DNA of 64,000 bases from Vibrio zhugei (GCF_003716875.1 NZ_CP033078.1:186001-250000); one strand, 5' to 3'. Counted from the first letter of the stretch, positions 17,138 through 25,781 are shown. Notes: generated from the letters alone by a model not told the origin. A program made the numbers and translations.

Positions 17138-18148
17138 TTGGTTGCACTCATCCATGAGGCTCGCCAAAACGGCTGTCGATTAGAGAGTGCCTGTCATGAA
17201 GCTGAGATCGATTTACGGACTTACCGTCGCTGGTATCAGAGCGGTGAAATACAGGAAGATCAACGGCCGATAGCGACACGACCAGAGCCAGTAAACAAGC
17301 TCTCAAAGCAAGAAAGACAGTTGATCGTTGAAGTCAGTAACGCGCCTGAATACGCGAGTCTACCACCGAGTCAAATCGTCCCAACCTTACTGGATAAAGG
17401 TGAATATATCGCATCGGAATCGAGTTTTTATCGGGTTTTGAAAGCAGAAGGTCAACTTAACCGTCGAGGTCGCCAACGTAGTCGAAAAAAGTCATCGAGA
17501 CCAACAAGTTACACCGCTACAGGGCCGAATCAGGTTTTCACTTGGGATATTACGTACATGCCGTCTGGGGTTCGTGGTCAGCATTATTATCTGTACATGA
17601 TCGAAGATATTTATAGCCGAAAAATCGTTGGGTATGACGTCTATGACCGAGAGTGCGGAGAGTTGGCCGCTCAGTTACTGCAACGAACCTTGATGCGAGA
17701 GCAATGCTTCAATCAGTCTCTGGTTTTGCATTCAGATAATGGCGCTCCAATGAAATCATTGATGTTCAAAGCCAAGATGGAAGAGCTGGGCATTATCTCA
17801 TCCTACAGTCGCCCACGAGTCAGCGATGACAATCCGTATGTGGAATCCTTATTCCGCACATTGAAATACGTGCCGAATTGGCCATCGAAAGGCTTTAGTG
17901 GTCTAGACATATGTCGAGCTTGGGTAGCAGACTTCGTTGTCTGGTATAACACAGAACACAAACATAGCCGCTTAAACTTTGTCACACCGTCAGAGCGCCA
18001 TAGTGGAAAAGACAAACAGATCTTGGAGCATCGGGCAAAGGTGTTGATAGAACATCGTCAGAAAAGACCAGAACGCTGGTCAGGGAAAATTAGGAACTGT
18101 GAGCCGATCGGAGAGGTTCATCTGAACCCAGAAAAAAAAGCTGCTTGA
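17138..18148 (+). CDS. IS3-family transposase OrfB (catalytic)
   Basis: A 336-residue integrase-core subunit of IS3 transposase (rve superfamily). DDE residues are readable: D in TWDITYMPS near 136, D in LHSDNGAP near 203, and E in NPYVESLFRTLKY near 239. An N-terminal HTH_21-like region precedes the core. The listed start is a TTG at 17138; the frame is open upstream to the frameshift site, so the natural product is most likely the OrfAB fusion rather than independent OrfB. Appears intact and possibly active. Confidence 0.9.
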   Translation: MVALIHEARQNGCRLESACHEAEIDLRTYRRWYQSGEIQEDQRPIATRPEPVNKLSKQERQLIVEVSNAPEYASLPPSQIVPTLLDKGEYIASESSFYRVLKAEGQLNRRGRQRSRKKSSRPTSYTATGPNQVFTWDITYMPSGVRGQHYYLYMIEDIYSRKIVGYDVYDRECGELAAQLLQRTLMREQCFNQSLVLHSDNGAPMKSLMFKAKMEELGIISSYSRPRVSDDNPYVESLFRTLKYVPNWPSKGFSGLDICRAWVADFVVWYNTEHKHSRLNFVTPSERHSGKDKQILEHRAKVLIEHRQKRPERWSGKIRNCEPIGEVHLNPEKKAA

Positions 18149-18190
18149 TAATTAAGCAAGTAGTGACAACTAGCTTGAAAAACGCCGATA

Positions 18191-19138
18191 TCAAGAAGCT
18201 AAAGCCATCTCCTCAAATATAATGGCTGCCTGCTTGAAGCCTAAACACTTTCTCGGACGGTAATTTATCCGCGATAAAGCGAACTCTATATCGATGTCCG
18301 TCACTGTCGTTAGATCGGTTCCTTTCTTCACATATTGCCTTAAAAGACCGTTCGCATTCTCATTAGCACCACGCTCCCAAGAACTGTACGGATGAGCAAA
18401 GTACACATCAGCCTTTAATTCTTTTGCGATGGTTTCATGACCTGCAAACTCTCGCCCGTTATCTGCCGTAATGGTATGGACATGTTTCTTATAGGGCTTC
18501 AGTAGCTCTATTGTCGCTTTGGTGACATCATCCGCTGACTTAGATGGCACTTTCTTTACCACGTAAAATCGAGTCTTACGCTCTAAAATAGTCACCATTG
18601 CACCTGTACCATGCTTACCTAGCACAGTGTCGATTTCCCAGTCACCAAACCGCTCCTTACTGTCAACGATGCTTGGTCTATCATCAATCGAAACGGCATT
18701 TTTTATCGCTGGAGCTTTCTCTTGTTTACCTCGGCGATACCGCTTATGACCTTGTCTCAAGTGACGATATAACTTACCGCCCAAGCGTTTATCTTGAGCA
18801 ACAAAGCGATAGATCCACTCATGACTGACAGATGCACCAATTTTCGTTAATACATTAGAAATCTGCTCTGGACTCCAATCTGTTTCTAAAAGAAGGCGGA
18901 TAAAATCGACACGTTCCTTTGGTATTCGGTATTTACGTGCTGTTTTGCGCTTTTTGGTAGACGACATCTGGGCTTCGTTAGGGCAATAATGCTCTCCCTT
19001 CCGACCGCGTTTAAGCTCACGGTATACCGTCGAGCGGTGGCACTGAACTGTTTTAGCTATTTCAGGAACCGAAATTCCCCGTTCCAAAAGAGCAGAAATC
19101 TGGTATCTTCTGCCTTCGGTCAACTGTTGATAATTCAT
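18191..19138 (-). CDS. IS30-family transposase
   Basis: A 315-residue transposase. N-terminal helix-turn-helix with RYQISALLERGISVPEIAK and HRSTVYRELKRG, then the DDE core: D in GDWEIDTVLGKH, D in ITADNGREFAGHE, and the C-terminal E in the IS30 signature SSWERGANENANGLLRQY. Full length for the family (E. coli IS30 383, many relatives 310-330) and uninterrupted. The IS3 insertion lies beyond its stop, so the protein is intact and the element might still be mobilised if both ends are recognised. Confidence 0.93.
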   Translation of the reverse strand: MNYQQLTEGRRYQISALLERGISVPEIAKTVQCHRSTVYRELKRGRKGEHYCPNEAQMSSTKKRKTARKYRIPKERVDFIRLLLETDWSPEQISNVLTKIGASVSHEWIYRFVAQDKRLGGKLYRHLRQGHKRYRRGKQEKAPAIKNAVSIDDRPSIVDSKERFGDWEIDTVLGKHGTGAMVTILERKTRFYVVKKVPSKSADDVTKATIELLKPYKKHVHTITADNGREFAGHETIAKELKADVYFAHPYSSWERGANENANGLLRQYVKKGTDLTTVTDIDIEFALSRINYRPRKCLGFKQAAIIFEEMALAS

Positions 19139-19272
19139 GGTAGTACTGCTTGTTTCTTTGGCGAGAAGAGCGTACCACTTTCAGCAGTTGGCTTCCTCTT
19201 CTACATATTTCCATGAATGTCGCACTTATTATCTGAAATCGGGCCTAGTCAGAAAATAATAAAGAGAAAAAT

Positions 19273-20481
19273 ATGTACGATAAAGAAGTCATTGAATATG
19301 CAAAAGAGCAAGAGAATATTATCTCTAAACTAGAGTATCGCGTTTATGATCACGACGATGGGCGATCTGAAAATCGCCAAGACTTAATGCGTGATTATGC
19401 ACGAGTTTTGTATTCATCATCATTTCGACGTTTACAAGGTAAGATGCAATTACTAGGAGTAGACGCTAATAAGTTTAATCGAAATCGACTCACTCATAGT
19501 TTGGAAGTAGCACAAATTGCTCGCTCAATTGCTTATGATCTAGACCTGAATCATACGGTCGTAACTGAAACAGCATCGCTTGCCCATGATATAGGTAACC
19601 CGCCTTTTGGGCATTATGGTGAAGTAGTACTTAATGATTTGAGCGCAGGATGTGGTGGTTATGAGGGTAATGCACAAGCATTCCGAATCTTGCGTACTTT
19701 GGAGAAAAAGCACTATGCGTATCCAGGGTTAAATCTCAATGTACGTACTTTAATGGCTATAACTAAATACTTCTTCAACAAACAACAGAACAATAGAAAG
19801 TTTTTATACGATGCGGATTATGACTTTTTAAAAGCTGAACTTGATAGTAAAGAAATCACTGTTACTAAGAGTATCGATGCTGAAATAATGGATTTAGCTG
19901 ACGAAATTGCTTACGCAGCACATGACTTAGAGGATGCACTAAGCTTTGGGATGATAAGCTTAGGAGAAATTGTTCATGAGTTTAGCATTAGTGACAAGTT
20001 TAAAGATGCATACCCTACAATGGTTAATATTGCGAAAGATGCAAAAGGCGTCGCAATGAAAGCCACTAGGAGCGGTACATCAGAAGAATATGCAATTATA
20101 TTAAAGAAAGAATTGACCTCAAAAATAGTTAATATTTTGTGCTCGGACATTAGTTTGGTGAATGGCTGTTTGGGCTACAAAGAACATGCAAAACTAGCTG
20201 AGGGACTTAAAAAATTATTGTTTAAAGCGATTCTTCGTAAAAAAGATATTCAACTTTATGAACGACGTGGTGAGCAGATTATTCGAGGTCTTTTCGAGGT
20301 CTATTCAGATGAAAAATACAATAAAGACAATATATTGTTGCCACCAGAATTACGCTCTATTAACGACTGCAAAACTCGTTTAGTTACAGATTACATCTCT
20401 GGCATGATGGACTCATATGCAGCTCAAGAGTATGAAAAATACTTTGGTAAGGGTAGCGCTGATAAATTTTATTTTAAGTAG
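19273..20481 (+). CDS. dGTPase-like dNTP triphosphohydrolase
   Basis: A 402-residue HD-domain dNTP triphosphohydrolase, which splits dNTPs (classically dGTP) to nucleoside and triphosphate. Catalytic set: ARVLYSSSFRRLQGKMQL near 43-60, metal ligands His75 (RLTHSLE), His105-Asp106 (LAHDIGN) and Asp210 (DLADEIAY), plus His114 in FGHYGE and Glu131 in YEGNAQAFR. Shorter than E. coli Dgt (505) but within the range of other bacterial dGTPases. AAAGAG precedes the start. The IS30 end is 27 bp upstream, so the original promoter has been displaced and expression may come from the IS. dGTPases are an established anti-phage family (dNTP depletion); accessory location beside fis makes defence more likely than housekeeping. 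Confidence 0.88.
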   Translation: MYDKEVIEYAKEQENIISKLEYRVYDHDDGRSENRQDLMRDYARVLYSSSFRRLQGKMQLLGVDANKFNRNRLTHSLEVAQIARSIAYDLDLNHTVVTETASLAHDIGNPPFGHYGEVVLNDLSAGCGGYEGNAQAFRILRTLEKKHYAYPGLNLNVRTLMAITKYFFNKQQNNRKFLYDADYDFLKAELDSKEITVTKSIDAEIMDLADEIAYAAHDLEDALSFGMISLGEIVHEFSISDKFKDAYPTMVNIAKDAKGVAMKATRSGTSEEYAIILKKELTSKIVNILCSDISLVNGCLGYKEHAKLAEGLKKLLFKAILRKKDIQLYERRGEQIIRGLFEVYSDEKYNKDNILLPPELRSINDCKTRLVTDYISGMMDSYAAQEYEKYFGKGSADKFYFK

Positions 20482-20519
20482 AGTTGGCTTATGTAGCGGT
20501 TATATAACAAGATAAGACA

Positions 20520-21167
20520 ATGAGCCCTAAAACTAATCCATGGCTTCAAAAGTCAATACACAATCTCGTTCCGCTAAGTCAATCAGATGACTTTAAGGTA
20601 GCTTGCAAAGAGTGGTCGTTTACTGGCGAAGTGATTGACCATGGTGGTGCGAGAGAACGATGCGAGCTATGTGAACATGATGAACTACGGTATCACTTTT
20701 GTATCGCTAATCAGTTCAATTTGAAAAAAATTTGGGTTGGCTCTTCATGTATCTTACGGTTTGAAGACATTATCATTCTCGATGAAGAACAGAGAATGAT
20801 AACAGACAGCAAAGAGCGCAAAAGGGCTCTGGATAAGGCCCTAAAGGCCAAACAAATAGATCTTGCCTTAGAACCTATTCGAGAGCTTTGGAAACAAGAA
20901 CGAGAGCAGAGGTATCGAATTGAGTATATCGCTGTGAGTATCAAATCAGGTAAGGCCCCTCAACCTGATGAACTTCTGTATCTGTTCACCCTTATGACTA
21001 GGAACTCAATTGTGTTTGAACCCAGTCGGTATTCGGTGAACTTAAGAAGCACCTACAGTCATTATCAGCTTTTTTGCATGGAAAAAGCATCTCAGGAGCT
21101 GCTCTGGTTGAGTATGTCTGCACAACAAAGGAAAGCCTTCAAAGGCCGTATGTTGATAGACTCTTAA
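20520..21167 (+). CDS. Zn-finger-like hypothetical protein beside dGTPase
   Basis: A 215-residue protein of unknown function. A probable metal site is formed by Cys48-x2-Cys51, His53, Cys61 and Cys77, in a layout CELC...YHFCIAN...IWVGSSCILRF, similar to a small zinc-ribbon-like module seen in various phage, plasmid and helicase-associated proteins (general recollection). The region 95-140 is a highly charged helix (KERKRALDKALKAK, then REQRYRIEY). No signal peptide or membrane segment. It follows the dGTPase by 38 bp on the same strand, likely one transcript, so a regulatory or companion role in the same system is plausible but unproven. Confidence 0.6.
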   Translation: MSPKTNPWLQKSIHNLVPLSQSDDFKVACKEWSFTGEVIDHGGARERCELCEHDELRYHFCIANQFNLKKIWVGSSCILRFEDIIILDEEQRMITDSKERKRALDKALKAKQIDLALEPIRELWKQEREQRYRIEYIAVSIKSGKAPQPDELLYLFTLMTRNSIVFEPSRYSVNLRSTYSHYQLFCMEKASQELLWLSMSAQQRKAFKGRMLIDS

Positions 21168-21459
21168 TCGTAAACCTCTCCCCTAAAGCGTTACTGTCCA
21201 TCAAATCTATCCATTTATCGCATTTTTCAGATATTCCCTTTAATCTGTCCTAAATCACTTAGGACACACATTTCACTTAGTATAGAAAAATTACTATATA
21301 TTCAGTTATTTGTCCTAATGTCCCAAGTGGCTAAGTTTTTTCTTATTTTTCTGTAGAAATTTTAAAGGTGGGGATTTTGACTTTTTCACATGAGAAATAC
21401 TGATGGGGTATCAGGTGCTTTTAGCAAGATAATGTGGGTTCTTTTGTGGGTTCTATATA
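21168..21459. other. Right-end non-coding region of putative island
   Basis: About 290 bp without a gene but rich in repeats. TGTCCTAA at 21246-21253 and its complement TTAGGACA at 21259-21266 form a spaced palindrome; TGTCCTAA recurs at 21311-21318. TGTGGGTTCT is repeated at 21433-21442 and 21445-21454, starts 12 bp apart, immediately before the fis terminator. Such motifs fit recombinase arm sites, a replication origin or a repressor operator of a mobile element; which one cannot be told from sequence. Confidence 0.5.
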
Positions 21460-21493
21460 AAAAGGACCTGCTAAATTTATAGCAAGTCCTTTT
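21460..21493. terminator. fis terminator, right copy
   Basis: AAAAGGACcTGCTA (21460-21473), loop, TAGCAaGTCCTTTT (21480-21493), directly after the fis stop (minus strand reads into T-rich sequence). Paired copy at 13741-13774 with covarying stem bases. Confidence 0.9.
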
Positions 21494-21517
21494 GATTCAG
21501 TAACTTAGAATTTCTTC

Positions 21518-21535
21518 TTAGTTCATGCCGTATTT
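21518..21535. repeat. Putative attachment-site core, right copy (end of fis)
   Basis: TTAGTTCATGCCGTATTT, the last five sense codons plus stop of fis on the minus strand; an identical 18-mer is at 13800-13817. Together with the terminator it forms the right direct repeat. Confidence 0.8.
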
Positions 21536-21814
21536 CTTTAGCTTCTTACGAAGTGTACCACGGTTGATACCCATCATCGTCGCTGCGCGAGTTTGGTTAC
21601 CGCGAGTGTACTGCATGATAGTGTCTAGTAATGGTTGTTCAACTTCAGCTAGAACTAATTCGTAAAGTTCTGTTACTTCTTGACCGTTTAATTGAGCAAG
21701 GTAATTTTTAAGAGATGCTTTAACTGAATCACGTAATGGTTTCTGCGTGATTTGATCTTGTGAAGTTACGGTTGTTACTGTTAAAGCTTCTGAAGTCAGA
21801 TTTTGTTCGAACAT
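21518..21814 (-). CDS. fis: DNA-binding protein Fis
   Basis: A 98-residue nucleoid protein and global regulator (rRNA transcription, recombination enhancers). The C-terminal helix-turn-helix [27 protein letters not shown] is the Fis signature; the N-terminal beta-hairpin region and dimer helices precede it. Exact family length is obtained with the start [13 protein letters not shown] at 21814; the upstream frame to 21856 overlaps the end of dusB and is not used. dusB-fis is the conserved operon. The 3' end and terminator are duplicated 7.7 kb away, showing that foreign DNA entered here while keeping fis intact. Confidence 0.97.
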   Translation of the reverse strand: MFEQNLTSEALTVTTVTSQDQITQKPLRDSVKASLKNYLAQLNGQEVTELYELVLAEVEQPLLDTIMQYTRGNQTRAATMMGINRGTLRKKLKKYGMN

Positions 21815-21839
21815 ATTCGGTCTAGCTCTTCTCTTAATA

Positions 21840-22805
21840 TTATGCAACGTTATCAAAATAACCTTCGAGCGCCTCTAGTTGCAGCGACGCGGATTCGATG
21901 GCGTTAAAGGTGCGGCGAAACTCACTCGCATGCCCATGTTCTTTCAGATACCACCCGACATGCTTACGCGCAATACGAGGGCCAAGATAATCACCATAAA
22001 ACAGGTGCAGAGCTTGTACATGGCCAAGCATGATGTCTTTGACTTCCCCTAAGGGCAGCGCAGGCATCGTGGTGCCGGTTTCCAAATAGTGTTGGATTTC
22101 CTGGAAAATCCAAGGACGACCTTGGGCAGGGCGTCCAATCATTAAAGCGTCAACACCGGTGTACTCCAGTACAAACTTGGCTTTTTCCGGTGTATCGATA
22201 TCACCGTTAGCGATAACCGGAATCGTAATCGCCTGTTTGACGGCCTTAATGCTGTCATATTCCGCCTCTCCCTTGTACATACAGGCCTTGGTTCTTCCAT
22301 GAAGAGCTAAAGCTTGTATGCCGCAGTCTTCGGCTAATTTAGCGATGTAGACACAGTTCTTATTCTCTGTATCCCAGCCAGTGCGTGTTTTTAATGTCAC
22401 AGGGACATCCACTGCATTAACCACCGTTGCCAGAATATCTTTAACGACATCTGGTGAGCGCAGCAATGCGGAACCAGCCAGTTTCTTATTCACTTTCTTT
22501 GCAGGACAGCCCATGTTGATATCGATGATTTGCGCACCATTTTCAACACTAAATTGAGCTGCCTCGGCCATAAGCTGTGGGTCACTTCCAGCGATTTGCA
22601 CAGAACGAATGCCCGATTCGCCCGCGTGCACCATGCGATTTTTTGACTTCGACGTTCCCCATACAGCCGGATTAGCAGACATCATTTCACTGACGGCCAT
22701 TCCCGCTCCATAGCGTAGACACAACTCACGAAACGGTCTGTCTGTAACTCCTGCCATAGGGGCAACGATAAGTTTGTTCTTGAGTTGATAGTTTCCGATT
22801 TTCAA
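21840..22805 (-). CDS. dusB: tRNA-dihydrouridine synthase B
   Basis: A 321-residue FMN enzyme that reduces a specific uridine in the tRNA D-loop. Signatures: [18 protein letters not shown] at the N-terminus, the active-site [13 protein letters not shown] motif with catalytic Cys near 98, [25 protein letters not shown] and IANGDI. The frame extends to TTG 22832, but homologues begin M-K/R-IG-YQL; the TTG at 22805 gives that N-terminus and exactly the E. coli DusB length, so 22805 is chosen. Upstream of fis by 25 bp, the usual operon. Confidence 0.93.
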   Translation of the reverse strand: MKIGNYQLKNKLIVAPMAGVTDRPFRELCLRYGAGMAVSEMMSANPAVWGTSKSKNRMVHAGESGIRSVQIAGSDPQLMAEAAQFSVENGAQIIDINMGCPAKKVNKKLAGSALLRSPDVVKDILATVVNAVDVPVTLKTRTGWDTENKNCVYIAKLAEDCGIQALALHGRTKACMYKGEAEYDSIKAVKQAITIPVIANGDIDTPEKAKFVLEYTGVDALMIGRPAQGRPWIFQEIQHYLETGTTMPALPLGEVKDIMLGHVQALHLFYGDYLGPRIARKHVGWYLKEHGHASEFRRTFNAIESASLQLEALEGYFDNVA

Positions 22806-22944
22806 AACGTCTTCACAGTTCTGTACCAGCAAGGGCGCGCATTTTACGCATTTTTTTACTGCGTGAAAAGCCTAATATTTGAGCATTTACAATTTGTTTT
22901 TGTAAATTGTATGTTTTTCAATCAATTAAATGAAAAACTTATCA

Positions 22945-23832
22945 TTAACTCAATTTCTGTCCTGTGATGCGACACCACTCTTTCATCTCTTTTATTGGGT
23001 CAATCGCCAATTCATCACGGTAATAACTCGCGACATCTTCGGCTTGAGTATCCAATACACCGGACATGGCAAGGAGACCGTTTGGCTTGATAAGCCCTTT
23101 GATAACAGGGGATAAATCTCGTAACGGACCCGCTAAGATGTTGGCGACGACGACATCGGCCACTAAACCTTGTGGTTGATCTTGGGGAAGGTATGCTTCG
23201 ATTTGGTCTTTGATGCCATTGCGTTCTGCATTGTCTTGTGTCGCTTGTAATGCTTGTGGATCAATATCGATACCAATGACTTTTTCGGCGCCCAGTTTAA
23301 CGGCGGCAATGGCTAAAATACCGGAGCCACATCCAAAGTCGATCACGGTTTTGCCTTTTAAATCTAAACCATCCAGCCACTCTAGACATAGGGCGGTGGT
23401 TGGGTGGGTACCAGTCCCAAAAGCCAGTCCAGGGTCTAACATCACATTCACGGCACTTGGATCGGGAATATCACGCCAGCTTGGGCAGACCCATAGTCGC
23501 TCACCAAATTGCATTGGGTGGAAGTTATCCATCCATTCACGTTCCCAGTCTTTGTCTTCGATTTGTTCAACCTTGTAAGCAAAATCTTTTGCCACAAGGC
23601 CGCTGGCTTGGATTTGACTGATGGCCAGTGTGGTATCGGCTTCGGCATCGTAGAGGGCTAATACGTCCGTATCGCCCCACAGACGAGTTTCTCCTGGTTG
23701 CGGCTCAAACACCGGTGTGTCTTTTGCATCGAGAAACGTCACAGATAGCGCTCCCGTTTCTTCCATGAGCATATCGCCAATGGCTTCGGCGTTTTCATTG
23801 GTCGCGTTCAGTTTAATTTGAATCCAAGGCAT
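22945..23832 (-). CDS. prmA: Ribosomal protein L11 methyltransferase
   Basis: A 295-residue SAM-dependent enzyme that trimethylates ribosomal protein L11. N-terminal substrate-recognition domain starts [16 protein letters not shown]; the C-terminal Rossmann domain has [12 protein letters not shown], the SAM motif [15 protein letters not shown] and [12 protein letters not shown]. Length matches E. coli PrmA (293). It lies upstream of dusB-fis on the same strand with a 139-bp gap; the order prmA-dusB-fis is conserved in vibrios and enterobacteria. Confidence 0.96.
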   Translation of the reverse strand: MPWIQIKLNATNENAEAIGDMLMEETGALSVTFLDAKDTPVFEPQPGETRLWGDTDVLALYDAEADTTLAISQIQASGLVAKDFAYKVEQIEDKDWEREWMDNFHPMQFGERLWVCPSWRDIPDPSAVNVMLDPGLAFGTGTHPTTALCLEWLDGLDLKGKTVIDFGCGSGILAIAAVKLGAEKVIGIDIDPQALQATQDNAERNGIKDQIEAYLPQDQPQGLVADVVVANILAGPLRDLSPVIKGLIKPNGLLAMSGVLDTQAEDVASYYRDELAIDPIKEMKEWCRITGQKLS

Positions 23833-23913
23833 TTTACATGACTCTCATTATGACATTTGGCGCGAAGTTTAGCAGATCCTTACCATAATGGCATCTGTAT
23901 CATTGTCGATAAA

Positions 23914-23946
23914 ATGCACAACGGAGCCAGCGACTCCGTTGTGCAT
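23914..23946 (-). terminator. panF terminator
   Basis: ATGCACAACGGAG (23914-23926) and CTCCGTTGTGCAT (23934-23946) form a perfect 13-bp stem with a 7-nt loop; on the minus strand TTTTATC follows the stem. Lies between panF and prmA. Confidence 0.85.
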
Positions 23947-23956
23947 ATCAGTAGTA

Positions 23957-25420
23957 TTATTCGGCGGTTTGAGCGGCGAGTTTGCGGGGAGAGCTTGGTT
24001 TGAGTCGGCTCATGATCACAAACACAAGTAAGCTGACGACTTGGGTGGGAACGATGGGGTGAACGCCCCCTAGATCCGGCTTAAACCAGCTTAGCACCGT
24101 GAACAGTCCGATTCCACTGATCATAGAGCACAGCGCCCCAGTCGCGGATGCTCGTTGCCAATATAACCCCAACATTAATGGCCATAAGAAAGCCGCCTGT
24201 AAGCCACCAAAAGCCATCAGGTTAAGCCAAATGATCATATCTGGAGGGTTGGTCGCGGCACAAAAAACTAGCAGCGCAAAAATGGCGGTCACCCACAATG
24301 ACAGACGATTGAGTTTGCGTTCGCTGTTCGGTTTGTCAGCCAGTGATGGATTGATGTAATTCAGGTAGAGATCTTTCAATATCGTTGCTGATGCTTGAAT
24401 GAGCTGTGAATCAATGGTTGACATGATCGCCGCCATTGGGCCCGCGAGAAAGATTCCTGCCACCACCGGAGGCAATACGGTCATCATGAGCGTTGGCATG
24501 ATTTGATCCGGACTGTTCACATGTGGGATTAATGCACGGCCTAATGCGCCAGAAAGCGAGGTGCCAAACATCAGCAGCGCCACAACGATGGTGCCGATGA
24601 TGATCCCTTTATGCACGGAGCGGCTGTCGCGGTAAGACATACAGCGCACCGCCGCATGGGGAAGTCCTATCACGCCAAAACACACCAGCATCCAAAAACT
24701 GAGAATAAAAGGTTGGCTCAAGAAGTGGTGAGGGCCATAGGGCGTAATCAAGCTTGGATCGATGTCGTGCAACTTAATCACTAAATCGCTAAAGCTGCCA
24801 CCGGCATGAATGACACCGGCGAGTAACGCGCCAGTACCAATGAGCATCATGATACCTTGTACTGCATCGGTGAGCACGACCGCGCGGAACCCACCAATGG
24901 TTGTGTAAAGACCGACGGTGAGTGCAAAAATAAACAAACCCTGTTCATAAGGTAGCCCCGTGACGGTTTGCAACAAGCGAGCTCCACCGACAAATTGCAC
25001 CACCATGATGCCAAAAAAAGCGAGTAATAAAGACAGCGAGGCGATGATCACGACAGCGCGACTTTGAAAGCGGGCGTAGAGAATATCGTTGACTGTCACA
25101 GCGTTATGGCGGCGCGCTTCGATGGCGAATTTTTTACCCAATACTCCCAGTGTTAGCCACGCTACTGGCAATTGGATCATGGTGAGTAGTACCCAGCCTA
25201 ATCCCATTTTATAGGCAGCGCCAGGTCCGCCAATGAAGCTACTCGCACTGGCATAGGTTGCTGCCAGGGTCATCGCAAGGACGAAGCCGCCCATACTGCG
25301 TCCACCCACGAAGTATTCATTGAGGAAGTGATTTTTGCTTTTGAAGCGTCGAGTAAAGGCTGCCAAAGCAAAGACCGCTACAAGGTAAACCACTAAAGGA
25401 ATGAGCAGTTCACTGTTCAT
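23957..25420 (-). CDS. panF: Sodium/pantothenate symporter PanF
   Basis: A 487-residue SLC5/SSS-family transporter with about 13 membrane segments importing pantothenate with Na+. Family features: LNEYFVGGRSMGGFVLAMTLAATYASASSFIGGPGAAY near the N-terminus, GLYTTIGGFRAVVLTDAVQG, and the long conserved IFLAGPMAAIMSTIDSQLIQASA segment of TM9. It overlaps the end of yhdT by 11 nt, the conserved yhdT-panF pair, which supports PanF rather than another SSS member. Confidence 0.95.
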   Translation of the reverse strand: MNSELLIPLVVYLVAVFALAAFTRRFKSKNHFLNEYFVGGRSMGGFVLAMTLAATYASASSFIGGPGAAYKMGLGWVLLTMIQLPVAWLTLGVLGKKFAIEARRHNAVTVNDILYARFQSRAVVIIASLSLLLAFFGIMVVQFVGGARLLQTVTGLPYEQGLFIFALTVGLYTTIGGFRAVVLTDAVQGIMMLIGTGALLAGVIHAGGSFSDLVIKLHDIDPSLITPYGPHHFLSQPFILSFWMLVCFGVIGLPHAAVRCMSYRDSRSVHKGIIIGTIVVALLMFGTSLSGALGRALIPHVNSPDQIMPTLMMTVLPPVVAGIFLAGPMAAIMSTIDSQLIQASATILKDLYLNYINPSLADKPNSERKLNRLSLWVTAIFALLVFCAATNPPDMIIWLNLMAFGGLQAAFLWPLMLGLYWQRASATGALCSMISGIGLFTVLSWFKPDLGGVHPIVPTQVVSLLVFVIMSRLKPSSPRKLAAQTAE

Positions 25421-25697
25421 CGTTGTTTTCCTCCTCAGTTGGGTCGAGTGGGATGTCTTTATAGAACATTTTCACCATGAGGTAGCATAAGCCACAAAAC
25501 AGAACCGGCCCGACAACGCAGGATAAGAAAAACCAGACAGGGAATCCCATGACTAACGTGGGTAATTGCGTGTCTTGTTCATCGGGAGCAAAGCCATAGG
25601 CAGTCGCATACCACCAAATAAAATACAATCCCGCTAAGGCCAGCGCGAGAATCGCTTCTTTGTGCGCCTGACGGTATAAATCAGCAAGCTTAGTCAT
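25410..25697 (-). CDS. yhdT: YhdT family (DUF997) membrane protein
   Basis: A 95-residue protein with two membrane helices (about 17-36 and 52-77), acidic tail DPTEEENNDEQ. Matches the DUF997/YhdT family (PDEQDTQ... VMGFPVWFFLSCVVGP). It overlaps panF by 11 nt and is probably translated with it; a small partner or accessory subunit of PanF is the usual guess, without direct evidence here. Confidence 0.9.
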   Translation of the reverse strand: MTKLADLYRQAHKEAILALALAGLYFIWWYATAYGFAPDEQDTQLPTLVMGFPVWFFLSCVVGPVLFCGLCYLMVKMFYKDIPLDPTEEENNDEQ

Positions 25698-25781
25698 GCG
25701 TACTCCTGTTAATAAGGCAGATAAATGAAAAGGCCACCGATGAGGTGACCTTTGTGATTTATAAAGAGAGCGTAGGGGGAA

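Larger units (their letters stand above)
16563..18172 (+). mobile_element. IS3-family element nested in IS30
   Basis: About 1610 bp bounded by inverted TAGTTGTCACT (16563-16573) and AGTGACAACTA (18162-18172). It carries overlapping orfA and orfB in the -1 relation typical of IS3 elements, with an A_AAA_AAG slippery heptamer at 17069-17075. I see no clear target duplication at the junctions, so exact ends may be off by a few bases. Confidence 0.85.
16509..19245 (-). mobile_element. IS30-family element, interrupted by an IS3-family element
   Basis: Imperfect terminal inverted repeats, 28 bp each, at 16509-16536 and 19218-19245: the ends agree at 21 of 28 positions and both finish with AAGTGCGACA read inward. 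The dinucleotide TA flanks both sides (16507-16508 and 19246-19247) and is a plausible target duplication. The transposase gene (18191-19138) lies at the right. The IS3 element at 16563-18172 sits between the transposase 3' end and the left terminal repeat; removing it leaves ~1.13 kb, normal for IS30-family elements. The right end is only 27 bp from the dGTPase start codon. Confidence 0.85.
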
